From Tritrichomonas musculus (taxonomy: Eukaryota; Parabasalia; Tritrichomonadida; Tritrichomonadidae), in assembly GCA_039105265.1 (NCBI GenBank), contig JAPFFF010000001.1:8680001-8744000 (forward strand): 64,000 bases of DNA. Direction: 5' to 3'. The position numbers and the translations under genes are program-made. The notes beneath the pieces are model-generated. The model did not search any database. It worked only from the letters and a program-made list of their open reading frames with translations, and was not told the origin of the DNA. Below, one piece after another: positions 29,980-39,600 of the stretch (position 1 is the stretch's first letter; each line of letters opens with the position of its first letter).

Positions 29980-31194
29980 ATGAATATGATATTCCAAAAT
30001 GAACAAAAATTGCCAACAGTATTTGATAATTTAAGCGCAAATCGTCAAAAACGAAATCGGCAAATATTAGCAGTATTTTTGATTATTATTTTATTTTTAT
30101 TACTTTCTTTTTTCATTTTTTATGATAAAGAATCAAAAACATCATTGAGTACGCTTTCAAATGAGAAATCAAGTACTAATATAAGTAAATTACCAGATTA
30201 TCCATCTACCCAACCAGCTCATCTTGATGCTAATTTTGAAGCTTGGTCAATTCCAGCAGAAGCTAAAAGCAAGCTTTGGGATGCTGTTAAAAATTCCCCT
30301 ATTAATGAAAAAACAGGACGCCATTGTATAATATATTCAGTTGCAAATGAAGGAATGATTGACTTTATTTTGAATAGCCTTTGTTCAATGAAATTAGTTG
30401 GAATTCCACGAAATTATCACGTAACGATTGCACTTGATCAAGAGTCATATGACGCTATATCGAAAATAGATGAGCCTGTTATTTATTTGAAATCAAATTT
30501 TACAAAACAAGCAGTTAATAATCGTAAACTCATTGATTTTTATAATATTATAAAAGTCAAGCCAACAATACTTCATCAATTTCTTTTATGGAATGTTGAA
30601 CCAATTCTTGTCGATGTAGACTCGGTATTCCTTCAAAATCCTTTTCATGTATTCAATGATGAAGCAGATTTCGAAGTTCAATGCGATTCTAAAATATATT
30701 ATCAAATACCTTACAATGAGTATCCAGTTCCATGGCAAGTCAATCTTGGTTTTTTTAAAGTTCATCCCACAAAAACAGTAATGAAATTAATGCCATTCTG
30801 GTTAACTAGGATGTATAATGCTTCTAAAGTTCATGATCAATCATCATTAAGAAAAGTCCTTAAGCCATATCCCACATTTTGGATTAATAACGACACTATC
30901 TCTGTAGATGCAAGAAGTTTAATTGAAGATGATCAGAATTTGACGTTTAGATTCCTTGATCCTATGCTCATTGCCAATGCAGGAGGTTTATACCAAGATG
31001 GAAAAAGAAATTGGAAAAAAGAAGCAAAACGAAGGAAAATTACTAGACCAGAATTTATTCATTTCTTTCATTGTGGAAGTGTTGGTGAAAAATTAGGTTA
31101 CATGAAAAAAAATAAATTATGGTTCATTAACCAAACCTTTCAATGTTTATCAGAACAGCCAGAAGGAGCAGTTACATTCAAAGTTTGGAAATAA
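29980..31194 (+). CDS. Type II membrane glycosyltransferase (nucleotide-diphospho-sugar transferase family)
   Basis: A 404-aa protein from the ATG at 29980; the frame is open upstream but begins without ATG and crosses repeat sequence. Residues about 26-45 (ILAVFLIIILFLLLSFFIF) form a single N-terminal anchor after a basic stretch, giving Golgi type II topology. The lumenal domain fits the Nucleotid_trans family (PF03407): YHVTIALDQESYDAI, a DxD-type metal and sugar-nucleotide site VDVDSVFLQNP near residue 210, LGFFKVHPT, HDQSSLRKVL and the closing FIHFFHCG. Such enzymes add xylose, galactose or similar to glycans; the donor cannot be read from sequence. Trichomonads carry abundant surface glycans, so a role in their assembly is plausible. 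Confidence 0.8.
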   Translation: MNMIFQNEQKLPTVFDNLSANRQKRNRQILAVFLIIILFLLLSFFIFYDKESKTSLSTLSNEKSSTNISKLPDYPSTQPAHLDANFEAWSIPAEAKSKLWDAVKNSPINEKTGRHCIIYSVANEGMIDFILNSLCSMKLVGIPRNYHVTIALDQESYDAISKIDEPVIYLKSNFTKQAVNNRKLIDFYNIIKVKPTILHQFLLWNVEPILVDVDSVFLQNPFHVFNDEADFEVQCDSKIYYQIPYNEYPVPWQVNLGFFKVHPTKTVMKLMPFWLTRMYNASKVHDQSSLRKVLKPYPTFWINNDTISVDARSLIEDDQNLTFRFLDPMLIANAGGLYQDGKRNWKKEAKRRKITRPEFIHFFHCGSVGEKLGYMKKNKLWFINQTFQCLSEQPEGAVTFKVWK

Positions 31195-31403
31195 TCTCAA
31201 AGTCAGATTAATTTCCAATTATTATTTGTTTGTTTAAAGATCTTATGTATCCATCTTTTTGGAATCCTTTATTTTTTCATATTACTTGTTTTGTCTTTGA
31301 TTAAACTATTTGATATTCAACGAATAAAATTTCTTTTAAAATAATATTTTCTATTTAAAAGGAGAAAAAGAAAAGTACATCAATTATTAAATAATAATAA
31401 TTT

Positions 31404-32564
31404 TTATATCAAACAAATTTCATATAAAGAATTGTAAAAATTATAAATATCTGAAACAGATGCTGTTTCATGTAATGTTTTGTGATTAAACAATGGCAAT
31501 GATATTTTAATGGGAAGAATCCCATTAAAAATTAATAATTGGTCTTGATTAATAGAATATTCAATTTGTTGATCATCAGCAAAAATGGTTGGAATACCAA
31601 ATACAGCTAATTTGTCAAGAATAACTTTATTTTGATGGCAGTTTTGAATAACAATTCCTTTTGATAGATATTTTGTATTTATTGAGCATGGAAAATGAGA
31701 AGCCCAAAGTGATTCAATCCCACCGATATTAAAAATCAATGATTCTTCATTAACTGAAGTTTTTTTCGAGGATAAAATCAAATTAACATGCGAAATAATT
31801 GAAGATGAGGTAACTGCGGCTTCATTAGGTATAATGGCAATAAATTTGTTGTATGATCCTTTTCCTGCTGAAGACAGAAAAGCTTTTAATGCCATGAAAG
31901 ATGCACCATAAGAGCTTAAATTTGAAAGATTAATAATTGATTTAGAAGGACCGATTAAAATATTATCTGGTGTTTGAGAATTTGGTATTAAATATAAATT
32001 TTTTTCGATTAAATTTAGTTTCTGATATGGTATGCTGTGAGTAAATTCTAAATATGACTGAATTGATGTATCTGGAAGTGAAAGAATTGCTAAATTATTT
32101 TCAACTATTCCAATTGGCTTGTCTGATTCAAATAAATATTGTCTTGACGCTGAATTTCTTTCTATTAAAATTTCACCTGCAAGCCTATATTCATAAGCAT
32201 TTAATAATTCAGACTTGCATTCTGCACTTTCTCCTTCAGTATCAATTTTGCACTGAATAATTCCATTTTCGTCTGTATTATCAGAATCGTCAATTTTAAT
32301 TACTTTTCCATCTATAGATGATGTGATTATTACTGATTTATCTGTGCTCCCAAGTTCAAAAGCAATAATCATTGATCTATTGATTATCAAAAATCCTTTT
32401 TTCGGAATATTCAATTTTTCTCCTTCTATCAATTCAAGTTCTTGAAATTTATTTTTTTTGAATAAACGAGTTGCACTTGATACGAAGTGATACTTTGTAG
32501 GAGATTTCCTCAAAAAGTCAATCATTTCATCAACTAAGTCCATATTATCTTTTTGTTTTGACAT
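31404..32564 (-). CDS. M18 aspartyl-aminopeptidase homologue, probably catalytically inactive
   Basis: A 386-aa protein that keeps the M18 framework. The N-terminus MIDFLRKSPTKYHFV matches the conserved helix and SPTPFH motif, followed by FLIINRSMIIAFELG; the dimerisation part shows EYRLAGEILIE; the C-terminus NHKTLHETASVSDIYNFYN corresponds to the MHSIRE-containing end. The usual metal-binding and catalytic motifs are changed: the AHTDSP segment is replaced by SSIDGK, and DNEEVGS by NEAAVTSSS (near residues 246-254), which removes the expected Glu residues. Normal family length is 430-500, so sequence has also been lost. I infer a pseudoenzyme, perhaps a partner of an active M18 enzyme. It is divergent from the UVRAG-like gene with only 106 bases between starts. 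Confidence 0.7.
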   Translation of the reverse strand: MSKQKDNMDLVDEMIDFLRKSPTKYHFVSSATRLFKKNKFQELELIEGEKLNIPKKGFLIINRSMIIAFELGSTDKSVIITSSIDGKVIKIDDSDNTDENGIIQCKIDTEGESAECKSELLNAYEYRLAGEILIERNSASRQYLFESDKPIGIVENNLAILSLPDTSIQSYLEFTHSIPYQKLNLIEKNLYLIPNSQTPDNILIGPSKSIINLSNLSSYGASFMALKAFLSSAGKGSYNKFIAIIPNEAAVTSSSIISHVNLILSSKKTSVNEESLIFNIGGIESLWASHFPCSINTKYLSKGIVIQNCHQNKVILDKLAVFGIPTIFADDQQIEYSINQDQLLIFNGILPIKISLPLFNHKTLHETASVSDIYNFYNSLYEICLI

Positions 32565-32670
32565 TTATGGGATTTTACTTGAGTAAATATTGAGCTGCCA
32601 TATATTAACAGAATAATTTCAATAAAGTATTAACTTTTTGTTTTGAAATAAAAACAATCTAAATTTAAAT
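32565..32670. promoter_or_regulatory. Compact bidirectional promoter
   Basis: Only 106 bases separate the ATGs of the M18 homologue (minus) and the UVRAG-like gene (plus). On the minus strand TCAATATT and TCAAGT words could serve as Inr; none is clear on the plus strand. Co-regulation is possible but not shown. Confidence 0.4.
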
Positions 32671-33903
32671 ATGACTGAAACCTTAAATTGTGTTTTTATT
32701 CCAACAAATTTTTTCATATCTGATGTTACATCAATAGTTTTATATGTTCAAGAGCAGCCTAAAGTAATCCCATCGCTTCAAATAATTGTAGGAAGCAATA
32801 CTTATAAACTTTCACCACCAGCATTTTCAAATGGAAGACTTGTATGGGGAGTTAATACTGTTTGTGATTTTTATGAAGAAGCCCCTGAATGCGATAATTT
32901 TAAGATTCAAGTCAATAACCAAATGCCAATTAATTACATATTAAATCAATTAGTTTTTCTTGGTCCAACTAAGAACGCAAAACCGCCCCAAAATGTCTAT
33001 TTACTTGAATTTGTCAGCGGTATTTATGCCCGTTCATCAGATTACAAAGAAGAAACTGTTTCATTTTCGGTTGATTCTATTTTAACTCTTGATTACAGAA
33101 ATATTATTGCTATTCAGCAGCAGCTTGGTAGTTTATCTGAAGCTCAGCATGATTTTGAAGTCAAAAAAAATAAATTAGTAGAATCTGGAATTGATTTAAA
33201 TAAACTGTCAAATTTGAAATCACAATATGAAGAATGTATGCGCGAAAAGCGACGTGCTCAATATGAATTTGAGCAACAAAATCAACGTGTACAGGCTGAA
33301 ACAATTCATACTCAATATGAAGCAGAAGCAAAATCATCAATGGAGGCACTTACTCGTCATATAAAAGCTAATAAGCAAAAGCAAATTCAAAAGCAAAAAC
33401 AACAAAATGATCCAAATGAAATAAGCGCCGAATTACAATCATACCAGAGGTTATTAAAATTCAGAATGGCTGCGTTGAATGAACTCTCTACTATTTTCCC
33501 ATTCAGACCTGATGAATCCCAGTTATGCGACGTTCATTATAAAGATCAGCCTCAAAATAGCCAAGAATGGAATGAACTAAAAGCTTTTCTTGGTTTTACA
33601 ACTCATTATATTCGAGAGGTTTCAAGAGTAGTCGGAACTCCTCTTCAATACAATTTAATTCCTTTAGCTGCATCATCAAGAATAATTGACAGAATGACTG
33701 ATAAAAAATGGCAAATTCCAGCAGAGAATAACATTACAGAAGTAGGGAATTACAAAACAGTTCTTGTAGCTTGTGCAAAGCATATTTTGGAAACTTTGCA
33801 GATGGAATTGCCAAAATCAGAAAACTTAATCGAGTACATGGTAAAACTTCAATCAATTAACAAAGAAAATCTTGAAACTTTGATTCCAAAACAGATGGTG
33901 TAA
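32671..33903 (+). CDS. UVRAG/Vps38/Atg14-like subunit of the class III PI3-kinase complex
   Basis: A 410-aa protein. Residues about 1-135 are beta-rich and could be the C2-like domain; residues about 145-275 are a coiled coil (QQLGSLSEAQHDFEVKKN through QKQIQKQKQQ); residues about 275-405 hold the conserved C-terminal block, with LGFTTHYIREVSRVVGTPLQ and YNLIPLAASSRIID resembling the UVRAG/Atg14 signature in which a helix is followed by PLRYPL and a GSRS segment. In other eukaryotes this subunit joins Vps34, Vps15 and Beclin-1/Vps30 in endosomal sorting or autophagy. I cannot decide between Vps38/UVRAG and Atg14; the absence of an N-terminal Cys-rich motif favours UVRAG/Vps38. Confidence 0.6.
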   Translation: MTETLNCVFIPTNFFISDVTSIVLYVQEQPKVIPSLQIIVGSNTYKLSPPAFSNGRLVWGVNTVCDFYEEAPECDNFKIQVNNQMPINYILNQLVFLGPTKNAKPPQNVYLLEFVSGIYARSSDYKEETVSFSVDSILTLDYRNIIAIQQQLGSLSEAQHDFEVKKNKLVESGIDLNKLSNLKSQYEECMREKRRAQYEFEQQNQRVQAETIHTQYEAEAKSSMEALTRHIKANKQKQIQKQKQQNDPNEISAELQSYQRLLKFRMAALNELSTIFPFRPDESQLCDVHYKDQPQNSQEWNELKAFLGFTTHYIREVSRVVGTPLQYNLIPLAASSRIIDRMTDKKWQIPAENNITEVGNYKTVLVACAKHILETLQMELPKSENLIEYMVKLQSINKENLETLIPKQMV

Positions 33904-34150
33904 TTATTTTTTAAATATAAAAATTATTTTTTGCAATAGTATTATTGATATATAGCAATGTTTTTCTCAGAAATTGTAATGAGTAAATAGCCCTTTTACT
34001 TACTTGAAATCATATTCATTTTTAAATAACTGTGAATTTTCTATATAAATTGCTCATACTTTGAAGAATAAAATTTGTGTTCAAAAAAAGTTTATAAGTG
34101 ATAAATAATATACACAATTTTTGAGAGACAATTTAAAATATAATATTTAA

Positions 34151-35467
34151 ATGCTTTTATTATTATATCTCCGCTTAGCATTATCATTAAAGCCCCTTCT
34201 TCTTCTTCCTGGTATTTATGGATCAAATTTAATTGTTACTGCTTCTCATCATTCATCATTATGGTATTGTCCTGTTGAAATTGATCATGAAATTTTGTGG
34301 GTCAATCATAAATACTTGGTTCCCCCTTTTTATAACTGTCTTTTCGAATTATTGCAATGTGATTATGATGAAACTACAAACGAAATTACGCCGATACCAG
34401 GGGTCCATGTTGACGTTCAAGATTTTGGAGGAGACAAAGGATTATCATATGTCGATCATGGTATAGGTGATATTCATGTTGTCAGATCTCTTGATCATTT
34501 GATTGGTACTCTAGAAAGTTTAGGATACAAGATTCACAAAGATTTATTTGGATTACCATACGACTGGAGACTGGCTCTATCTGGTTTTGAATCAAATAAT
34601 TTTTATGAAAAATTAAGATTGAAAATAGAAAAAGCTTATAGAATCAATAATAATCAAAAAGTGACTCTGCTCGGATATAGCTATGGTGGCTTAGTAGTTC
34701 AACATTTTCTGACATATGTTATGGACAATGAATGGAAAAATAAATATGTTGAAAAAATCATTTTCTTAGCCCCGGCATTCTCAGGATCAGCAACAGCGAT
34801 TGAAGCTCTTTGGAAGCACTCCATTCCGATATTATCTTTCTTGAAATCCGATGAAATTCAAATGGCTATTCAAAAAATACCTGTAATTTATTCGATGATA
34901 CCTAACTTTGAAGTTTTCAATGAAATTCCTTTAGTGTATGCACCAAACAACAAAATGATTTATCCCAAAGATTTCCCACAATTTCTTCTTGATAACAATA
35001 AAATTCAAAAAATTGGACATCAAATAATGAATAAATCTCTACCTTACATTAAATCAGCGCCACGTGAAATTGGTCTTCCTGTTTATTTGATGTATAATGA
35101 TGGCCATGATACTCTTGCAGCTTATAACATGACAGATGGAATCACAGATGATCCTGCTCAAATTAAAATGCCAGGTGACGCAACTTTAACAGCTTTCGGA
35201 CAAGAGTATCCATGTCGTGGTTGGAATAACGAACATCCTCTTGTTTGTCATAATTTTAATATGAAAGAATATCACTTTTATCACATGACTATGAGCTACA
35301 ATCCATATGTCGAACATTTGATTTTTAATTTAACAAATAATGACGAATGGACTAAAATTAAAGGTAAAAGAAAAATCGTTGGCCCATTTGTAGAAATATT
35401 CGATGAAAATAATTCATACTGTGAAAGGCCAGACATTCGAGAAAAGGTTGAAATGCAGCTACCTTAA
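34151..35467 (+). CDS. LCAT-like lysosomal phospholipase / acyltransferase
   Basis: A 438-aa alpha/beta-hydrolase of the LCAT/PLA2G15 family. A short hydrophobic leader (MLLLLYLRLALS) acts as signal peptide, directly followed by PLLLLPGIYGS. The family hallmark FGLPYDWRL is at about 132-140. The nucleophile elbow GYSYGGLVV carries Ser177. The Asp is probably in MYNDGHDTLAAYN (corresponding to the GDGTV motif) and the His in YHFYHMTMS. In animals this family makes lysophospholipids and transfers acyl chains in lysosomes or plasma. Here it is probably secreted or lysosomal and may help a phagotrophic parasite process membrane lipid. The length matches the usual 400-450. Confidence 0.9.
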   Translation: MLLLLYLRLALSLKPLLLLPGIYGSNLIVTASHHSSLWYCPVEIDHEILWVNHKYLVPPFYNCLFELLQCDYDETTNEITPIPGVHVDVQDFGGDKGLSYVDHGIGDIHVVRSLDHLIGTLESLGYKIHKDLFGLPYDWRLALSGFESNNFYEKLRLKIEKAYRINNNQKVTLLGYSYGGLVVQHFLTYVMDNEWKNKYVEKIIFLAPAFSGSATAIEALWKHSIPILSFLKSDEIQMAIQKIPVIYSMIPNFEVFNEIPLVYAPNNKMIYPKDFPQFLLDNNKIQKIGHQIMNKSLPYIKSAPREIGLPVYLMYNDGHDTLAAYNMTDGITDDPAQIKMPGDATLTAFGQEYPCRGWNNEHPLVCHNFNMKEYHFYHMTMSYNPYVEHLIFNLTNNDEWTKIKGKRKIVGPFVEIFDENNSYCERPDIREKVEMQLP

Positions 35468-35686
35468 TTTATTAATGTTTGTTTGTTTAAATTATTATAC
35501 AATAATATATGTTGTTTTAATTTTGCGTTTAAATTCATTTTAAATTTATTAAATCATGTTTTAGTTGATTCAAAATGAAAAGGTGTGGAAGTTTGAAAAA
35601 GACTTCAAATTCATATCTGTCCATAAAAAGATTATAGATTTTAAATTCAATAAAATTTGATTTACCTATCAGAATTTTTTCAATTG

Positions 35687-35721
<35 letters not shown>
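35687..35721. repeat. A-homopolymer, 35 bases
   Basis: An uninterrupted run of A on the plus strand between convergent gene ends; the exact length may be affected by sequencing. Confidence 0.9.
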
Positions 35722-35724
<3 letters not shown>

Positions 35725-35767
35725 TTTTGATTGATAGCACGTAAAAACATTTTATTAAATTCAAAAC

Positions 35768-36973
35768 TTAACGAGAGTCAGAATCTGAATTTCCGTCTGA
35801 AAAAGAATTGTTATTGTTTTTGTCGTTATTATTCACCGTAACAAACTGTGTTGATTCTCTAATATCATACTCTTCGTTTGATAAATTACTAATATTCTTA
35901 ATTGCGTTCCCGCATAAGTAATTCTCAACAAAATGAGGCTTAAATTTCCTATTTATATATTTTTGTATTAATTCGTCAAACAAAATTGAGAAAAACAAGG
36001 AGAACAAAATTTCGATTGGTAAAAACTTGCTTCCAGAAATTAATGCTTTTGGTAGTATTTTGTTAATAATTGATACAACGATTGTTTGCCAAATATAAAT
36101 ATAATAAACAATATTACCAAGCTTTTTGTCAATAATCGAATTCTGAGATATATGAAACAAATAAGGTATGAAGAACATCATTAATAAAGGCAAAAACTGG
36201 AGTCCAAGAAATGAGAAAAAATGGTCGTATAAAATCATGAAAAATGAAATCAGTAGAACTGGTAAATAAGAATGATCTATTTGATCGTATAAATACTGAT
36301 ATTTTGAGTAAAAACGATTGATTAATTGTCCAATGATGAAAAAAGATATTTCAAATGGGAAAAAACGATAATTATATGGATCAAAATTCATTTTTTTGAT
36401 TGAATAAAAATATGCACGCATGAAAAAAGAAAATAAAAAGATTAAAAATAAATAACGAGATCGCATCTTTGCCAAAATAGGTAATAATAAGTAAAATTTC
36501 ATGAAAATCCCCAAAGACCAAGAAGGAAAAACCATCAAATAATAATTAAGAATATTTTTCTCTTTTGTTGTTATCCAATGAATTTTATTTTTTTCATCTT
36601 GAAAAAGAAAGAAAACGTCATCCTTCCCCAATAAAAATATATTTGAAAACTGAATTAGTCGGGCAATTGGTTGCCTCATTTTTTTCCAATCTATGGGAAG
36701 ATAGTAATAATTTAAGTGAAATTTCTGAACAAAATATTCTGAAGCTGCAGCAAACCAATAACAGGGATAAATACGAACAATACGACTAATGTAAAATGAT
36801 TGTGCGTCTTTGTACTTTGGATACACCATATCCATAAAAAATCCAGAAAAAATAAAAAATATTTTCAATGCCATTGGCCCTGAAAAGAAATAAGAATAGT
36901 GATATTCTTCATTGTTATTAAAATTCAAAACCGATATGATCATAATAATTCGAATCAAGCCCAAACCAAGCAT
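35768..36973 (-). CDS. Acyltransferase-3 (OafA-like) multi-span membrane protein
   Basis: A 401-aa protein with about ten hydrophobic spans. FFIFSGFFMDM followed by SFYISRIVRIYPCYWF corresponds to the well-known FFVLSGFL and RRALRIYPLY segments of the Acyl_transf_3 family, and WSLGIFMKFYLLLPIL to its WSL(S/A)VE(E)QFYLL motif. Such enzymes move acyl groups across membranes onto surface sugars or lipids. The first span is short and the conserved His in the N-terminal span seems to be missing (VLNFNNNEE in that place), and the Glu of the WSLxxE motif reads as Gly/Ile. Either the enzyme is divergent or inactive, or translation starts elsewhere. The last 50 residues are a hydrophilic Asn/Asp/Ser-rich cytosolic tail. 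Confidence 0.75.
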   Translation of the reverse strand: MLGLGLIRIIMIISVLNFNNNEEYHYSYFFSGPMALKIFFIFSGFFMDMVYPKYKDAQSFYISRIVRIYPCYWFAAASEYFVQKFHLNYYYLPIDWKKMRQPIARLIQFSNIFLLGKDDVFFLFQDEKNKIHWITTKEKNILNYYLMVFPSWSLGIFMKFYLLLPILAKMRSRYLFLIFLFSFFMRAYFYSIKKMNFDPYNYRFFPFEISFFIIGQLINRFYSKYQYLYDQIDHSYLPVLLISFFMILYDHFFSFLGLQFLPLLMMFFIPYLFHISQNSIIDKKLGNIVYYIYIWQTIVVSIINKILPKALISGSKFLPIEILFSLFFSILFDELIQKYINRKFKPHFVENYLCGNAIKNISNLSNEEYDIRESTQFVTVNNNDKNNNNSFSDGNSDSDSR

Positions 36974-37204
36974 TCAATCATATAAGAAAAATAAAACAGA
37001 ATTGATACATCTTTAACAAATAATTGAATTATAATTCAATACAATTGAACCATTCACTTCATTTAAATCATAAAATGATTTATTACGAATTAACTATTTC
37101 ATTTGAGTAAATTTTCAAAAGAATTTTTGTCATGTAATATGACTCATAAAAATAGTTTAAAATAGGAAAAGAAGTTAATTATATTGATATAATTAAGATT
37201 GAAA

Positions 37205-39472
37205 TTAATATTTATAAAAATGAAGAGATATTGTATTATCATCTAATTGATCGTATTCAATATCCATTTCTTGAGCATAATCGATAACATCTTGAATATT
37301 AACAATTCTTATTGAATTTTGATCTGATTCTGAATCATCATCGAAACTGTTCACAGTTATAACAAGTTCATGATTATTGTCGGTGAAGATTTTTGGAATC
37401 ATGGTAATCATATATTGACGGAAAAAAGAAAATTGTAAACCAGTTAAATTTAATTCTTGAATGATAGGATTTTGTCTTTTCATTTCAATCACTGCTCTTT
37501 CAACTCTATCTACTTCTTTTGAAACAAATGTGTCAACTTTATAATCATATAAAATTTTATAAAAAGAGCACAAAATATGAAAAGGATGAATCATTTGATC
37601 GATATCTTCTAATTTGCATTCTTCTGGGAGAAAATAATCTAAAAACGCATATGTCAAATTCCTCATTAGATCAATTTGATTTTTTGTGTAGCTCAAGATA
37701 GAACTCTCAGATTTTTTAGAGTAAAAGTCCAGCCATGCTAAAATGCTCAATAAATTTAAAGGTTCTTGTTGAGTAGTTTCGCTTACTCTATTCAAAACTA
37801 ATCTTGGTTCTGCGCTATCTTTAATAATATCACTCAACAATTTTGTTATAACATTACACCGCTCTTGATTTGTCAATCTAAGATATTGATTTCTATTGAA
37901 TTGATCATCAGTATCATTGTTGTTATCATTGATCTCTATTGTATTGATTTCTGAGTTAATGTTCAAGCAAGCCCATATTAAATTTTGAAGGTTACTATTA
38001 TTAGAAATCATTTTATCAAGTTGACTGACAGATACATTAGCTTTGTCTTTATTTTTAAATTTATTTAGCTTTTCTTGTGAAAGTTGTACAATTTTCTCAA
38101 TTATTTTACCATATTGAATAAACCAATTGAAATATAATTGATCATCCTCAACTGTTTCACCAAGTGGATACAAATCAATATGAACTTGTTCAAAATTTGA
38201 TTCTGAAAAAAAAATAAAAACCGACCTTAATGATAATTCGCAGACTTTCGTTTTTTGTTTAATCATTAGAGTAATATAAAAGTTGAGTATTAAAATCCAT
38301 GAAGCAATTTCATCAGCAGTGGGTAAAAAATCCTTGTACATAAACAAGTCTTCCAAAGTCATCGAAAAAATGTTTGTTAATGGTTGATCAGCCAATGCCT
38401 GACTATGTGAGTAATTAATAAAGCGTCCATTTTCATAAAAAGTATTAAATTTTGTGTTATCAATAGTATATGTTATCAAAGAGTCTGGTATGGAAAAGAA
38501 TATTGAATCAAATAAGCTTTTTTCATTGGCAATAACATCTAATACATATTCATAACCGCATGAATTAATTATTTTGTTAATTATTTGACTATTAATAGAT
38601 ATATTTTGTGGGATGATTTTCATTGATTCAAAAACATTTAATGGTTGTTTTACATTTTGAAGTGAGTTAATCGCATATTGATCTTTTTTCTGAGAAATTA
38701 GATTTTGAAGATCGTTAAAAAGTTCGATTGCTTTTATACGTTTAGTTGGATCGTTATCGATGCATTTATTAATAATTTTTTCGAATTCGGGCTCATTTTC
38801 ATGAAGCTGTTCAATATGAGATTTAATTTTTTGTTTAAAAAAATTTATGTCTCTTGATTTTAGACGTTCATAATCAAGTGTTTTATCTTCATTTTCTGAA
38901 TATGGATTTAATGTTAAAATTTCTGTCATTAACAGTCCTAATGAATAAACATCGTATTGCTGTTTTTGTTCTAAAGAAAGATTTTCGAAATTAAACTCTG
39001 TTGGAAATCCTTCTGGAGGTGTGTAATACATATGGTTGTTATAAGAAATACGTCCGCTGGTATATCCGGTATTTCCCAATCCGAGAATCATGTTCTCATT
39101 AACATAAAAACTTTCGTTTGAAATTCTGCCATGGTAAAGTTTGTTTGAGTGAATATCACTTATAGCCTTTGATGCCTGTAAAACCCAAGAATATAAATAC
39201 CGTTGAAATATTCTTTCGTCATATCTATTTTTTGTGAGTAAATTGCTAAGTGTAAGGAAAAAAGGCGCATACAATTCGATTGAATTGTCAGATGTTGGTA
39301 ATGGATGGTATATAAAATCAGAAGGAATACTTAATATTCTTTTTTCTCGTTCAACTTCATTACGGGGCCATTTATTATATAATTTTTTAATTCGGCATGG
39401 TTCATTAAAGCAAAAAATAAAATTTTTCCCCCCATCATCCTTTTCTAAGTCAATCTCAATATCAAGATTCAT
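37205..39472 (-). CDS. Kinase-like protein, apparent pseudokinase, 755 aa
   Basis: Residues about 5-260 have the protein kinase fold in outline: a helix QASKAISDIHSNKLYHGRIS in the place of the catalytic-loop region, YYTPPEGFP as an APE/PPE motif, and YDVYSLGLLMTEILT as the conserved helix F segment; IDNDPTKRIKAIELF matches the kinase C-lobe Arg motif. Essential residues are altered: no glycine loop, HGRISNESF instead of HRDxKxxN, and LGLGNTG instead of DFG. Thus no phosphotransfer is expected. Residues about 290-755 are mostly helical, Asn/Ser-rich, with no recognised domain. It could be a scaffold or regulator. It is divergent from the coiled-coil gene downstream, with about 130 bases between. 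Confidence 0.7.
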   Translation of the reverse strand: MNLDIEIDLEKDDGGKNFIFCFNEPCRIKKLYNKWPRNEVEREKRILSIPSDFIYHPLPTSDNSIELYAPFFLTLSNLLTKNRYDERIFQRYLYSWVLQASKAISDIHSNKLYHGRISNESFYVNENMILGLGNTGYTSGRISYNNHMYYTPPEGFPTEFNFENLSLEQKQQYDVYSLGLLMTEILTLNPYSENEDKTLDYERLKSRDINFFKQKIKSHIEQLHENEPEFEKIINKCIDNDPTKRIKAIELFNDLQNLISQKKDQYAINSLQNVKQPLNVFESMKIIPQNISINSQIINKIINSCGYEYVLDVIANEKSLFDSIFFSIPDSLITYTIDNTKFNTFYENGRFINYSHSQALADQPLTNIFSMTLEDLFMYKDFLPTADEIASWILILNFYITLMIKQKTKVCELSLRSVFIFFSESNFEQVHIDLYPLGETVEDDQLYFNWFIQYGKIIEKIVQLSQEKLNKFKNKDKANVSVSQLDKMISNNSNLQNLIWACLNINSEINTIEINDNNNDTDDQFNRNQYLRLTNQERCNVITKLLSDIIKDSAEPRLVLNRVSETTQQEPLNLLSILAWLDFYSKKSESSILSYTKNQIDLMRNLTYAFLDYFLPEECKLEDIDQMIHPFHILCSFYKILYDYKVDTFVSKEVDRVERAVIEMKRQNPIIQELNLTGLQFSFFRQYMITMIPKIFTDNNHELVITVNSFDDDSESDQNSIRIVNIQDVIDYAQEMDIEYDQLDDNTISLHFYKY

Positions 39473-39600
39473 AAACTTTTTATTTCAATCTCAATATTTC
39501 ATATCTTGTATTCAATTTAAAGATGACATAAATTTTTAAACAAAAAGTTTTGAGATTGTAAATAATAAACGTATAACTTTCACGAAGTCGTTTCTTCAAA

